From the NCBI GenBank assembly GCA_021770615.1, contig JAETQR010000025.1:1-60605 (forward strand): a stretch of DNA of 60,605 bases. The letters are read 5' to 3'. The notes below the pieces were generated by a model, which searched no databases, was not told where the DNA came from, and saw only the letters and a list, made by a program, of their open reading frames with translations. This document shows positions 16,387 through 25,995 of this stretch, piece by piece. The stretch is from Lachnospiraceae bacterium. GTDB taxonomy: Bacteria > Bacillota_A > Clostridia > Lachnospirales > Lachnospiraceae. Each line of letters starts with the position of its first letter. The stretch's first letter is position 1. Position numbers and translations under genes: made by a program.

Positions 16387-17856
16387 ATGAAGAGGGAAAA
16401 GTTCGGTTCACGCCTGGGATTTATTCTTGTATCGGCAGGGTGTGCCATCGGGATTGGAAATGTATGGAAATTTCCGTATTTATGTGGTGAGATGGGAGGC
16501 GCCGCCTTTATTTTGATATACCTGGTGTTTCTGGCGGTCTTGGGAATTCCGGTACTGACCAGCGAATTTGCCATCGGGAGGGGCAGCAGATACAGTGTGG
16601 CTGCGGCTTACGAAAGGCTGGAGCCCCAGGGAACTAGATGGCATTATACAAAATGGATCGGTATCCTGGGAAGTTATCTCCTTATGATGTTTTATACGAC
16701 TGTGGGCGGATGGATGCTGTACTATTGCTACCGAAGCGTGACCGGTGAATTTGTGGGGGCGGACGCGGAGTATGTACAGAATGGGTTCGGCGGGATGCTG
16801 GGCGCCCCGGGGGTAATGGCCTTTTGGACGATCCTGATTACCGTGGCCGGATTTGCGGTCTGCTGGTTTGGGATTCAAAATGGAATTGAGAAAGTAACAA
16901 AGATCATGATGATGGCACTGCTGGTGATCATGGTCGTGCTGGCAGTGCACTCATTTTTCCTGGAAGGAGCCGGCAAAGGCATTGAATTTTATCTGATACC
17001 GGATTTTAAGAAAATGGTTGAGATCGGGATCGGCAATGTGATCTTTGGCGCCATGAGCCAGGCGTTTTTCACTTTGTCCATCGGAATCGGAGCTATGATG
17101 ATCTTCGGAAGTTATATGGGTAAAGAGCAGAGCCTGACAGGGGAGGCTGTCAATATTACGATTTTGGATACATTTGTGGCGTTGATGGCCGGATTTATTA
17201 TTATCCCTGCATGCTTTGCTTTTGGGATCCAGCCGGACTCCGGCCCGAGCCTGATCTTTATCACTATCCCCAATCTGTTTGCACAGATGCCGGGAGGACG
17301 CTGGTGGGGCGCTCTGTTCTTCCTGTTTCTGACGTTTGCGGCATTTTCTACCCTGGTAGCGGTATTTGAAAATATTATTTCGTTTCATATTGATCTGTTA
17401 CAATGGTCCAGAAGAAAGAGTGTGATCGTGAGTATGTTGCTGATCATTATCCTGAGTATGCCGTGCGTGCTGGGCTTTAATATCCTGGCAGGCTTTCAGC
17501 CTCTGGGAGCCGGGAGCACAGTCCTTGACCTGGAGGATTTTATCGTGTCTAATAATCTGCTTCCTCTTGGAAGCCTCGGATATCTGCTGTTTGTCACAAG
17601 AAAGAACGGATGGGGCTGGGAGCGGTTCCTGGAAGAAGCAAATACCGGAGAGGGGCTTAAATTCCCGGGGACGCTTCAGGGATACGTGGGATACGGGATC
17701 CCGCTCATCATCATTATCATTTATCTGAAAGGCTATTACGATAAGTTCAGCAGCATGGGTACGGCAGCATTGGTGGTCTGGATGGCTGCTGCAGTGGTTT
17801 TCCTTGGCTTTGTGCTCTATTGCGCGCTGGCCGGAGGAAAAAGGACAGACCGGTAG
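16387..17856 (+). CDS. Sodium-dependent transporter of the NSS/SNF family
   Basis: 489 residues with about 11-12 membrane spans. It opens with the family's FGSRLGFILVSAGCAIGIGN and WKFPYLCGEMGGAAF, the unwound TM1 that binds Na+ and substrate in LeuT. The QAFFTLSIGIGAMM segment (TM6) and the FEN motif follow. These carriers import amino acids or related amines with Na+; the substrate is not readable from sequence. GAGAGG precedes the ATG. A 43-nt gap separates it from greA. Confidence 0.92.
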   Translation: MKREKFGSRLGFILVSAGCAIGIGNVWKFPYLCGEMGGAAFILIYLVFLAVLGIPVLTSEFAIGRGSRYSVAAAYERLEPQGTRWHYTKWIGILGSYLLMMFYTTVGGWMLYYCYRSVTGEFVGADAEYVQNGFGGMLGAPGVMAFWTILITVAGFAVCWFGIQNGIEKVTKIMMMALLVIMVVLAVHSFFLEGAGKGIEFYLIPDFKKMVEIGIGNVIFGAMSQAFFTLSIGIGAMMIFGSYMGKEQSLTGEAVNITILDTFVALMAGFIIIPACFAFGIQPDSGPSLIFITIPNLFAQMPGGRWWGALFFLFLTFAAFSTLVAVFENIISFHIDLLQWSRRKSVIVSMLLIIILSMPCVLGFNILAGFQPLGAGSTVLDLEDFIVSNNLLPLGSLGYLLFVTRKNGWGWERFLEEANTGEGLKFPGTLQGYVGYGIPLIIIIIYLKGYYDKFSSMGTAALVVWMAAAVVFLGFVLYCALAGGKRTDR

Positions 17857-17924
17857 TATTTGACAGTGGCGGTGCAGAAGTATTATGATGAAAATAATAT
17901 AATGTTTAACAGGAGGAATATGAA

Positions 17925-18605
17925 ATGAGGTATCAGATATTGGGCGAGACGCTTCCGGTGGTGATCTGCGAACTGGAAGGCGGAGAGAAGATGATCACAG
18001 AGGGTGGAGGCATGTCCTGGATGTCTCCGAATATGCTGATGGAGACTACCACGAACGGCGGGGTCGGAAAAGCTCTTGGGAGAATGTTTTCCGGGGAAAA
18101 GATGTTCCAGAATATCTATACTGCCCAGGGCGGCCCGGGGATGATCGCATTTGCATCCAGCTTCCCGGGATCCATCCGGCCGTTCCATATCGGACCGGGG
18201 CAGGAGATGATCTTCCAGAAAAGTGCGTTCCTTGCAGGTGAGATGGGGATCCAATTGTCAGTATTTTTCAATAAAAAATTCAGCGCAGGGCTGTTCGGCG
18301 GCGAGGGATTTATTATGCAGAGGATCAGCGGACAGGGAACCGTGTTTGCTGAGTTTGACGGCCATGTTGTGGAATATGAGCTTCAGCCGGGACAGCAGAT
18401 CGTAGTGGACACGGGGCATTTGGCTGCCATGACGGCAAGCTGCAATATGGAAATTAAGAGCGTGCCGGGCGTGAAAAATATGCTGTTTGGCGGCGAGGGC
18501 GTGTTTAATACGGTTATCAGCGGCCCGGGAAAGGTATGGCTGCAGACGATGCCGATCAGTAACGTGGCAGGAGCCTTGAGGCCTTACATGCCGACAGGGA
18601 ATTAA
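17925..18605 (+). CDS. AIM24/TIGR00266 family protein
   Basis: 226 residues forming the trimeric beta-prism-like AIM24 fold: ITEGGGMSWMSPNMLMETTT, FHIGPGQEMIFQKSAFLAGE, LFGGEGFIMQRISGQGTVF, PGQQIVVDTGHLAAM and MLFGGEGVFNTVISGPGKVW, the paired GGEG motifs diagnostic of the family. The bacterial function is unknown; the mitochondrial relative affects membrane organisation. AGGAGG precedes the ATG. It is followed by the ClC gene after 59 nt. Confidence 0.9.
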   Translation: MRYQILGETLPVVICELEGGEKMITEGGGMSWMSPNMLMETTTNGGVGKALGRMFSGEKMFQNIYTAQGGPGMIAFASSFPGSIRPFHIGPGQEMIFQKSAFLAGEMGIQLSVFFNKKFSAGLFGGEGFIMQRISGQGTVFAEFDGHVVEYELQPGQQIVVDTGHLAAMTASCNMEIKSVPGVKNMLFGGEGVFNTVISGPGKVWLQTMPISNVAGALRPYMPTGN

Positions 18606-18664
18606 TATACCGGTCCGATATACAGGCAGATCATAGCCGGAACCGGTTTCAGGGAGGATTATGC

Positions 18665-20236
18665 GTGAGTAAAGATACATCTGGCACCATTAAGCGTGCG
18701 GAACGGTTTCAGATCATATTGATCGGGGAAGGGATCCTGGTTGGCGGCCTTGCGGGATTTGTGGTGCTCTTGTACCGCATGTGGCTTGGATATGCGGATG
18801 AATGGCTGAAAAAGATCCTTGCCTTTGCGGGGAAAAGTCCGGTGAGGATCGCCGGGTGGTTTGCGGTACTGCTTTTGCTGGCTGTGATCGTGGCAAGGCT
18901 TGTGGCGTATGAACCGATGATATCCGGCAGCGGTATCCCGCAGCTGGAAGGTGAGATGACAGGAAAATTGGATCAGGTATGGTGGAAGGTGCTCCCGGCG
19001 AAGTTTCTCGGAGGATTTCTGTGCCTGTTAGGCGGGCTTGCTCTTGGGAGGGAGGGCCCGTCCATCCAGCTTGGCGCAATGGTGGGGAAGGGAGTTTCCC
19101 GGGGACTTGACAGAGGAAAGACGGAGGAGAGATTCCTGCTGACCTGCGGGGCAAGCGCCGGACTGTCCGCTGCTTTCCACGCGCCCCTTGCGGGGGTTAT
19201 GTTTTCCCTGGAGGAAGTACATAAGAATTTTTCTGTATCTGTTCTGTTGTCAGTGATGACGGCTTCCTTGACGGCAGATTTCCTTGCTTCTACAGTGCTT
19301 GGGGCCGATTCGGTCTTTCAGTTTGATATTTTAAGAGTCCTGCCTCCGGAATATTACTGGATGCTCCTGGCGCTTGGGATCATCCTTGGCTGTTTCGGCG
19401 CAGTCTATAACTGGTTTACCCTGAAGGTACAGGAACTTTATCAAAAGGCAGGGTTTTTGAATACTGCGGCAAAGATCATGATTCCTTTTGTATGTGCGGG
19501 TATCCTGGGATTTACCATGCCCCAGTTCCTCGGCAGCGGGCATGGGCTGATCGATCAACTGACCCATACGGATATGGCGCTTGGAACGATCATATTCCTG
19601 TTGATCGGCCGTTTTCTTTTCTCGGCTGTCTGCTTTGGCTCCGGCGCCCCGGGTGGTATTTTTTTCCCGCTGCTTGTGCTGGGGGCGTTTATCGGCGGGG
19701 CGTTTGCGACTGCAGGCGTCCGGTTTTTCGGGTTAGATGAAATGTATGTGAATAATTTTGTACTGCTGGCGATGGGGGGATTCTTTTCTGCCATCGTGAG
19801 AGCGCCGTTGACAGGGATCATTCTGATCTTTGAGATGACCGGTTCACTGAGCCAGATGCTGTCGCTTTCTATCGTGGCCGTTGTGTCCTACATCGTCGCC
19901 ACACTTCTGAGGTCAAAGCCCATTTACGAGAGCCTTCTTGGGAGGCTTCTTGAGAGGCAGGGGCAGCCGGTGGCCGCCAGCCACGGACAGAAGGTTTTGA
20001 CGAATTTTGTGATCCAGGAAGGAGCACAGGCGGAAGGTGTGCTGGTCAGAGAGGTCGATTGGCCGGGGAATTGTCTTTTGGTGGCGATCCAGCGGGGAGC
20101 CGAGGAAATTATCCCAAAAGGGAGGACAAGGCTCTATGTGGGAGACGTGATCGTTACGATGACGGATGAAAGAGACGTGCCGGTGGTGCATGATCAAATG
20201 GAGAAGCTTTGCAGCGAGATGGTTTATAGGAAGTAA
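18665..20236 (+). CDS. ClC-family H+/Cl- exchanger with C-terminal TrkA_C domain
   Basis: 523 residues with a GTG start at 18665; an ATG at 18661 is out of frame, and AGGGAGG lies upstream. Selectivity motifs are GSGIPQLEG, GREGPSIQLG (the gating Glu) and GSGAPGGIFFP. FSLEEVHKNF keeps the intracellular proton Glu, and PIYESLL keeps the pore Tyr, so coupled exchange rather than channel behaviour is expected. Residues about 445-515 form a TrkA_C/RCK-C-type domain (VREVDWPGNCLLVAIQRGAE, RLYVGDVIVTM), probably a ligand sensor. Confidence 0.93.
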   Translation: MSKDTSGTIKRAERFQIILIGEGILVGGLAGFVVLLYRMWLGYADEWLKKILAFAGKSPVRIAGWFAVLLLLAVIVARLVAYEPMISGSGIPQLEGEMTGKLDQVWWKVLPAKFLGGFLCLLGGLALGREGPSIQLGAMVGKGVSRGLDRGKTEERFLLTCGASAGLSAAFHAPLAGVMFSLEEVHKNFSVSVLLSVMTASLTADFLASTVLGADSVFQFDILRVLPPEYYWMLLALGIILGCFGAVYNWFTLKVQELYQKAGFLNTAAKIMIPFVCAGILGFTMPQFLGSGHGLIDQLTHTDMALGTIIFLLIGRFLFSAVCFGSGAPGGIFFPLLVLGAFIGGAFATAGVRFFGLDEMYVNNFVLLAMGGFFSAIVRAPLTGIILIFEMTGSLSQMLSLSIVAVVSYIVATLLRSKPIYESLLGRLLERQGQPVAASHGQKVLTNFVIQEGAQAEGVLVREVDWPGNCLLVAIQRGAEEIIPKGRTRLYVGDVIVTMTDERDVPVVHDQMEKLCSEMVYRK

Positions 20237-20317
20237 TACTGGACATTTTTTATATCCATGTGCTACAATCTCAATGGAAAAAAGCAATCTGGACATTTGT
20301 AATAAAGGAGAATATAT

Positions 20318-21730
20318 ATGGGAGGATTTTTTGGTGTAGCATCAAAACATGACTGCGTGTTAGAGCTTTTTTACGGTGTAGATTACCACTCGCACCTTGG
20401 GACAAGACGTGCGGGAATGACGACGCACGGAGAGGATGGTTTTAACCGCGCCATACACAATATTCAGAATTCGCCGTTTAGAACGAAATTCGATAAAGAT
20501 GTGGGGGAAATGAAAGGAAATCTCGGGATCGGATGTATCTCAGATTTTGAGCCCCAGCCGCTGATCATCAGTTCAAAGCTCGGAAGCTTTGCGATCACGA
20601 CTGTGGGGAAGGTCAATAATGCGGAGGAGCTTTTAGACCAGCTATACAAAAACGCGCATTCTCATTTTCAGGAGATGTCTAACGGCCAGGTGAATATTAC
20701 CGAACTGATCGCAGCGCTGGTCTGTGAGAAAGAATCTATCCAGGAAGGGATCCAATATGTACAGGAACTGGTGGACGGTTCTATGACTATGCTGATCCTG
20801 ACGAAAGACGGTATTTATGCAGCCAGGGACAGGTATGGGAGGACACCCCTGGTCATCGGGCATAAAGAGGATGCGTATTGTCTGTCCTTTGAGAGCCATG
20901 CATATATTAACCTGGGGTACAGTGACTACAAAGAGCTTGGCCCGGGGGAGATCGTATTTGTCACACCGGATGGTGTGGAGGTGCTCAGTGAGGCCAGAAA
21001 AGAGATGAAGATCTGTTCTTTCCTGTGGGTATATTATGGGTATCCTACTTCTGGGTATGAGGGCGTCAATGTGGAAGAGATGCGGTATAAATGCGGGAGC
21101 ATGCTTGCAAAGCGTGACGGTGATTCTGTCCATCCGGATATTGTAGCCGGCGTGCCGGACTCCGGCATCGCCCATGCCATCGGATATGCCAATGAATCCG
21201 GTATCCCGTATGCACGGCCGTTTATCAAATATACGCCTACCTGGCCGCGTTCTTTTATGCCCACCAGCCAGGATCAGCGTAATCTGATCGCACGTATGAA
21301 GCTGATACCGATCCAGGCTCTGATCAAGAATAAAAAGCTGCTGCTTATTGACGATTCTATTGTGAGAGGCACGCAGCTGCGTGAGACTACGGAATTTTTA
21401 TACCAGAGCGGAGCAAAAGAGGTACATGTGCGCCCGGCGTGCCCGCCGCTTTTGTACGGATGCAAGTATCTGAATTTTTCCCGCTCCAAATCGGATCTGG
21501 AACTGATCACGAGAAGAATGATCCGGGAGCGCGAGGGGGACGGCTGTCCCCGGGAGATCCTGGATGAGTATGCAGACCCGACGACACAGCGGTATGCACA
21601 GATGATCGAGGATATCCGGAAGCAGCAGAATTTCACCACGCTTCGCTATCACAGGCTGGACGACCTGATCGAGTCCATCGGGATCAATCCGTGCAAGCTG
21701 TGTACCTATTGTTTTAATGGGAAAGAATAA
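20318..21730 (+). CDS. PurF-like protein lacking the N-terminal nucleophile cysteine
   Basis: 470 residues with the two-domain layout of glutamine PRPP amidotransferase. The sequence begins MGGFFGVASKHDCV where PurF has MCGIFGI, so the Ntn nucleophile Cys2 is Gly. The DNA shows GGA, not TGT/TGC, after the ATG, and AAGGAG sits upstream, so the start is not in doubt. The remaining glutaminase block (HLGTRRAGM, YGRTPLVIG) and the PRPP loop LLLIDDSIVRGTQLRET are intact. Glutamine hydrolysis should be impossible; ammonia-dependent or regulatory roles are open. The C-terminus has NPCKLCTYCFNGKE, a possible metal site. Confidence 0.85.
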   Translation: MGGFFGVASKHDCVLELFYGVDYHSHLGTRRAGMTTHGEDGFNRAIHNIQNSPFRTKFDKDVGEMKGNLGIGCISDFEPQPLIISSKLGSFAITTVGKVNNAEELLDQLYKNAHSHFQEMSNGQVNITELIAALVCEKESIQEGIQYVQELVDGSMTMLILTKDGIYAARDRYGRTPLVIGHKEDAYCLSFESHAYINLGYSDYKELGPGEIVFVTPDGVEVLSEARKEMKICSFLWVYYGYPTSGYEGVNVEEMRYKCGSMLAKRDGDSVHPDIVAGVPDSGIAHAIGYANESGIPYARPFIKYTPTWPRSFMPTSQDQRNLIARMKLIPIQALIKNKKLLLIDDSIVRGTQLRETTEFLYQSGAKEVHVRPACPPLLYGCKYLNFSRSKSDLELITRRMIREREGDGCPREILDEYADPTTQRYAQMIEDIRKQQNFTTLRYHRLDDLIESIGINPCKLCTYCFNGKE

Positions 21731-21759
21731 TGGTGTAATACGTCTGTGGAGGAAAGCCT

Positions 21760-22464
21760 ATGGCTGGGTATGTTACATTAGAAGATGTAAAGAAGATCTA
21801 TAAAATGGGGGAAGTGGAGATCCTTGCAGCGGCAGGGATTGATTTTGAGATCCAGAAAGGAGAGTTTGCTGTCGTAGTAGGTCCCAGCGGGGCAGGCAAG
21901 ACGACAGTGCTCAACATTCTCGGAGGAATGGATACGGCGTCGGAGGGAAGGGTACTGGTGGACGGGCAGGATATTGCCGCCTATTCCGGGAAACAGCTGA
22001 CGGCGTACCGGAGAGATGACATTGGATTTGTGTTCCAGTTCTACAACCTGATCCCCAACCTGACGGCGCTTGAGAATGTGGAGCTGGCTCTTCAGATCTG
22101 CAAAGACCCCATGGACGCCAGGGAAGTGCTGGAAGAAGTGGGGCTTGGGGAGAGATTGAATAATTTTCCGGCCCAGCTGTCCGGAGGGGAACAGCAACGG
22201 GTGTCCATAGCGAGGGCGCTGGCCAAGAACCCGAAGCTTCTTTTGTGCGACGAGCCCACAGGGGCGCTGGATTATAATACAGGAAAATCCATCTTAAAAC
22301 TTTTGCAGGATACGTGCCGGATCAAGGGGATGACGGTGGTCCTGATCACACACAATTCAGCGATCGCACCGATGGCAGACCGGGTGATCCAGATTAAGAA
22401 CGGACGGGTGTCCAGGATTAAAGTGAATCCTGCTCCCGTTCCGGTTGAAACGATTGAATGGTAA
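21760..22464 (+). CDS. ABC transporter ATPase, MacB/LolD type
   Basis: 234 residues with Walker [10 protein letters not shown] (41-49), Q-loop [11 protein letters not shown], signature [15 protein letters not shown], Walker [13 protein letters not shown] and the switch His in VLITHNSA. The class partners with FtsX/MacB-type permeases, and the next gene, 17 nt downstream, is one. Together they probably form an exporter or mechanotransmission complex. GGAGG precedes the ATG, and the gene follows the PurF-like gene by 29 nt. Confidence 0.95.
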   Translation: MAGYVTLEDVKKIYKMGEVEILAAAGIDFEIQKGEFAVVVGPSGAGKTTVLNILGGMDTASEGRVLVDGQDIAAYSGKQLTAYRRDDIGFVFQFYNLIPNLTALENVELALQICKDPMDAREVLEEVGLGERLNNFPAQLSGGEQQRVSIARALAKNPKLLLCDEPTGALDYNTGKSILKLLQDTCRIKGMTVVLITHNSAIAPMADRVIQIKNGRVSRIKVNPAPVPVETIEW

Positions 22465-22481
22465 TGTGACAGAGGTGGCTG

Positions 22482-25400
22482 ATGGGGAAAAAAGCAACAC
22501 ATAAAGATTTTTATATGGAGATCCGTAAGAGTCCGGGACGATTTATATCAATCCTTTTTATTGTTGCGCTCGGAGTGGCGTTTTTTTCCGGGATCCGTTC
22601 CTCTGAGCCGTCGATGCGTATTACGGGAGACGCTTATTTTGACCGGTCAGAGCTTATGGATATTAAGACGGTCAGTACCCTTGGGATTACAGAGGATGAT
22701 ATTAAGGCGCTTGAGAAGGTCGAGGGGGTAGAGCGGGCCGAGGGTTCGTACAGCAGCGATTTTCTGTGTGATACCGGGGAAAAGCAGTATGTACTCCATG
22801 TCATGGCTCTGCAGAAGGAGATGAATCAGGTGACGGTGTCTGAGGGACGCCTGCCAAAACAGGTGGGAGAGTGCCTGGCAGATGACGATATGGGCTACAA
22901 AGTGGGGGATGTCATTACTCTGAAAAGCGGTACAAAGGATCCGGTGTCGGATACTTTGAAGACGGAGGAATTTAAAGTGGTGGGAACCGGGAACAGTCCC
23001 TGCTATATATCCTTCGGACGTGGCATGACGACCATCGGAAGTGGAACTGTCGGCGGGTTTCTCATGGTTCCCGGGGAGACTTTTACATTGGAGGTGTATA
23101 CCGAGGCTTATGTCCGGGTGAAGGGGGCCAGGGAGCTGGTTACCTGTACAGAGGATTATGACCGGAGGATCGATACGGTGCTGGATGCCATAGAGGAAAT
23201 CACCGGGGAGCGGGGGAAGATCCGCCGTCAGGAGATTCTTGACGAGGCCGGCCAGGAGATTGCGGATGCCAAAGCCGAGCTGGAGGAAGGCCGGGCAGAA
23301 GCTCAGGCAGAGCTTGACGATGCGGCGCTTCAGATTGCAGACGGGCAGTCCGGACTCGAGGATGCGAGGCGGAAGATCGAAGATGGTAAAACAAAGCTGT
23401 CAGAGGCAAAGACAACACTGTCATCCAAAGAGAAAGAGCTTAAAAATGCGAAGACACAGTATCAGGACGGCCTGAAAAAATGGCAGGACGGGGAGGCGGA
23501 CTATGAGGCCGGCCTGGCACAGTTTGAGGCAAAAAAGAAAGATGCGCAGGATCAGATCAAGCAGGGGGAGGACGGTCTTGCGCTGTACCGGCAGCAGCTG
23601 GATCAGGAAAAAACGAAAGGCGAGGCACAGATCGCCGAACTTAAGGGGAAGGTGGCCGAATTAGAGGAGCAGATCAGAGACCTGGAAGCCGGCGCCCCGG
23701 ATCCTGACATGCTGGAGTCGATGAAAAATGAGGTTCAAACCCTACAGGGAACGATAGAGGCTATAAAAGCAGGATTGGAGCAGGCAGAAGCAGGCTATAA
23801 AAGTAAAGAAGAGGAATTAAAGGCAGCAAAGGCGGCTGCCGGGCAGGAGCTTGACGCTGCCGAGAGGCAGCTGGCGGACGCCAGGGCTCAATTAGACGAA
23901 AATAAACGGAAGCTTGACAGCGCCTACAGCCAGATCACCTCCGGACAGTCCCAGATAGATTCCGGCTGGAGTGAGATATCGAAACAGGAGTCCACGCTGA
24001 AAAGCGGGGAATCTGAGATCGCAGAGAATGAGACAAAACTGGAGGATGCGAAAAGGGAGTACGAGGAGGGAAAGCAGGAGGCAGAGCAGAAGATTGCCGA
24101 CGGAGAGCAGGAGATTGCCGAGGCGGAGGCAGAATTAGAAGATATTGAAGAGGCCAAGTGGTATGTATATGACCGCAGTACCTTGCCGGAGCATGACGGT
24201 TACGGTGAGAACGCAGACCGCATGCGCGCCATCGGGAGAGTGTTCCCGGTGATCTTTTTCCTGGTGGCGGCGCTGATCAGCCTGACCAGCATGACCCGCA
24301 TGGTGGAAGAACAAAGGATACAGATCGGAACTATGAAGGCTCTTGGGTACAGCAGGTTTGCCATCGTATCCAAGTATCTGGGCTATGCGCTTCTTGCAAC
24401 AGCCGGAGGCAGCGTGATCGGGGTGCTGGTGGGAGAGAAGATCCTGCCCTATATTATTATCTATGCCTATGGGATCATGTATCAGCATATTCCCGAGATC
24501 CTGGTTCCCTATGACTGGTCTTACGCCGTACAGGCCTCTCTTGCAGCCGTCGCCTGCACCATGCTGGCCACGTTGTTTTCCTGTTTCCGGGAACTGGGGG
24601 AGCAGCCTGCGTCATTGATGCGGCCGCCGGCGCCGCGGATCGGGAAGCGGGTATTCCTTGAATATATCGGGGTTATCTGGAAACGGCTGAATTTTACCTG
24701 GAAGTCTACGGTCCGGAACCTGATGCGTTATAAAAAGCGGTTTTTTATGACTCTTTTCGGCATCGGGGGATGTATGGCGCTGATGCTGGTAGGATACGGG
24801 ATCAAGGATTCAGTATTTGAGATTGCGGGGATCCAGTACGCAGAGATCCAGGTCTATGACGGCAGTATGATCCTTAAAGAGGACATTGCGGATGATGAGC
24901 GCAGGAGCCTTCAGGAATATCTTCAGGAAAATGAAGACATAGAGCGGCATATGGATTGCTATATGAAAAATATTACCCTGAAAAACGGAGACCACCAGCA
25001 TGGAACCTACATTACTGTGCTGGGTGATCCTAAGAAAAGCGATGAATACGTACATTTCCGTGACCGGAGGTCGAAGGAGACATACCACCTGTCGGACGAG
25101 GGAGCCATTATCAGTGAGAAGACGGCGAAGCTCCTGGATGCGAAGGTGGGCGATTCTATCCTGGTCAAAGACGAAGATATGGGGGATAAAGAGGTCAAGA
25201 TCCAATATATCTGTGAAAACTATATGGGGCATTACATGTACCTGACACCGGATTATTATGAAAAGGTGTTTGGTGAACAGCCGGAGTACAACAATATCCT
25301 GTTCGCGGCCAGAGACTCTTACAGCAAGGCGGAGCTTGAGGAGGCGGGAGAAAAGCTCCTGGCAAGGAAAGAAGTATTAAGCGTCAACTATATGCATGAG

Positions 25401-25835
25401 ATCGAGAAGCAGCTTGACGATATGCTTAAGAGCCTGAACCTGGTGATCATTGTATTGATCATATCAGCGGGGATGCTGGCGTTTGTGGTGTTGTATAATC
25501 TGAACAATATTAACATTACCGAGCGGCAGCGGGAGCTTGCCACCCTGAAAGTGCTGGGATTTTATGACCTTGAGGTGGGAACTTACGTGTACCGTGAGAA
25601 TATTCTTCTTACCCTGATCGGGGCAGTGGTAGGAGTCGGACTCGGTAAGGTGCTGCATCTTTTTATCATTGAGACGGTGGAGGTGGATGGCGCAATGTTC
25701 GGAAGAAACATCAATCTGCCCAGCTATATCTACAGCTTACTGTTTACCGTCGCGTTCTCCCTGATCGTAAACGGGGTTATGTATTTCAAGCTTAAGAGGA
25801 TCAACATGGTGGAATCGTTGAAGAGCATTGAGTAG
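22482..25835 (+). CDS. FtsX/MacB-type ABC permease with a large coiled-coil insertion
   Basis: 1117 residues. One membrane span near 22-40 (FISILFIVALGVAFFSGIRS) is followed by an extracytoplasmic domain. Residues about 255-560 are an uninterrupted Glu/Lys/Ala/Gln-rich coiled coil with repeated ELxxAxxxL and SGQSQIDSG-like units. A first FtsX core follows (VFPVIFFLVAALISLTSMTR, YSRFAIVSKYLGYALLATAG), then a second extracytoplasmic domain and a final FtsX core (LNLVIIVLIISAGMLAFVVL, ERQRELATLKVLGFYDLEVG). This is the usual duplicated arrangement in Firmicutes, with coupling helices. It works with the upstream ATPase; cargo unknown. Confidence 0.92.
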   Translation: MGKKATHKDFYMEIRKSPGRFISILFIVALGVAFFSGIRSSEPSMRITGDAYFDRSELMDIKTVSTLGITEDDIKALEKVEGVERAEGSYSSDFLCDTGEKQYVLHVMALQKEMNQVTVSEGRLPKQVGECLADDDMGYKVGDVITLKSGTKDPVSDTLKTEEFKVVGTGNSPCYISFGRGMTTIGSGTVGGFLMVPGETFTLEVYTEAYVRVKGARELVTCTEDYDRRIDTVLDAIEEITGERGKIRRQEILDEAGQEIADAKAELEEGRAEAQAELDDAALQIADGQSGLEDARRKIEDGKTKLSEAKTTLSSKEKELKNAKTQYQDGLKKWQDGEADYEAGLAQFEAKKKDAQDQIKQGEDGLALYRQQLDQEKTKGEAQIAELKGKVAELEEQIRDLEAGAPDPDMLESMKNEVQTLQGTIEAIKAGLEQAEAGYKSKEEELKAAKAAAGQELDAAERQLADARAQLDENKRKLDSAYSQITSGQSQIDSGWSEISKQESTLKSGESEIAENETKLEDAKREYEEGKQEAEQKIADGEQEIAEAEAELEDIEEAKWYVYDRSTLPEHDGYGENADRMRAIGRVFPVIFFLVAALISLTSMTRMVEEQRIQIGTMKALGYSRFAIVSKYLGYALLATAGGSVIGVLVGEKILPYIIIYAYGIMYQHIPEILVPYDWSYAVQASLAAVACTMLATLFSCFRELGEQPASLMRPPAPRIGKRVFLEYIGVIWKRLNFTWKSTVRNLMRYKKRFFMTLFGIGGCMALMLVGYGIKDSVFEIAGIQYAEIQVYDGSMILKEDIADDERRSLQEYLQENEDIERHMDCYMKNITLKNGDHQHGTYITVLGDPKKSDEYVHFRDRRSKETYHLSDEGAIISEKTAKLLDAKVGDSILVKDEDMGDKEVKIQYICENYMGHYMYLTPDYYEKVFGEQPEYNNILFAARDSYSKAELEEAGEKLLARKEVLSVNYMHEIEKQLDDMLKSLNLVIIVLIISAGMLAFVVLYNLNNINITERQRELATLKVLGFYDLEVGTYVYRENILLTLIGAVVGVGLGKVLHLFIIETVEVDGAMFGRNINLPSYIYSLLFTVAFSLIVNGVMYFKLKRINMVESLKSIE

Positions 25836-25868
25836 TTTTATAAAATTTTTATATTTTTAACGGAATTA

Positions 25869-25895
25869 TTAGCACTCTTTTTAAAAGAGTGCTAA
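25869..25895 (+). promoter_or_regulatory. CIRCE element (HrcA operator) upstream of htpG
   Basis: TTAGCACTC at 25869-25877, a 9-nt spacer, and GAGTGCTAA at 25887-25895: an exact match to the CIRCE inverted repeat bound by HrcA. It lies 7 nt upstream of the -35 of the htpG promoter rather than across the start site. Confidence 0.95.
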
Positions 25896-25902
25896 TTTGT
25901 TG

Positions 25903-25931
25903 TTGACTTTTATTTTCCGGCGTATTATCAT
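25903..25931 (+). promoter_or_regulatory. SigA-type htpG promoter
   Basis: TTGACT (25903-25908), a 17-nt spacer and TATCAT (25926-25931), 65 nt before the htpG ATG. Confidence 0.7.
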
Positions 25932-25995
25932 ATCTGTTAGGTAAAACAGCGGACATATATCCGCTAAATATAGACAGAAAGTAGGAGTGATAACG

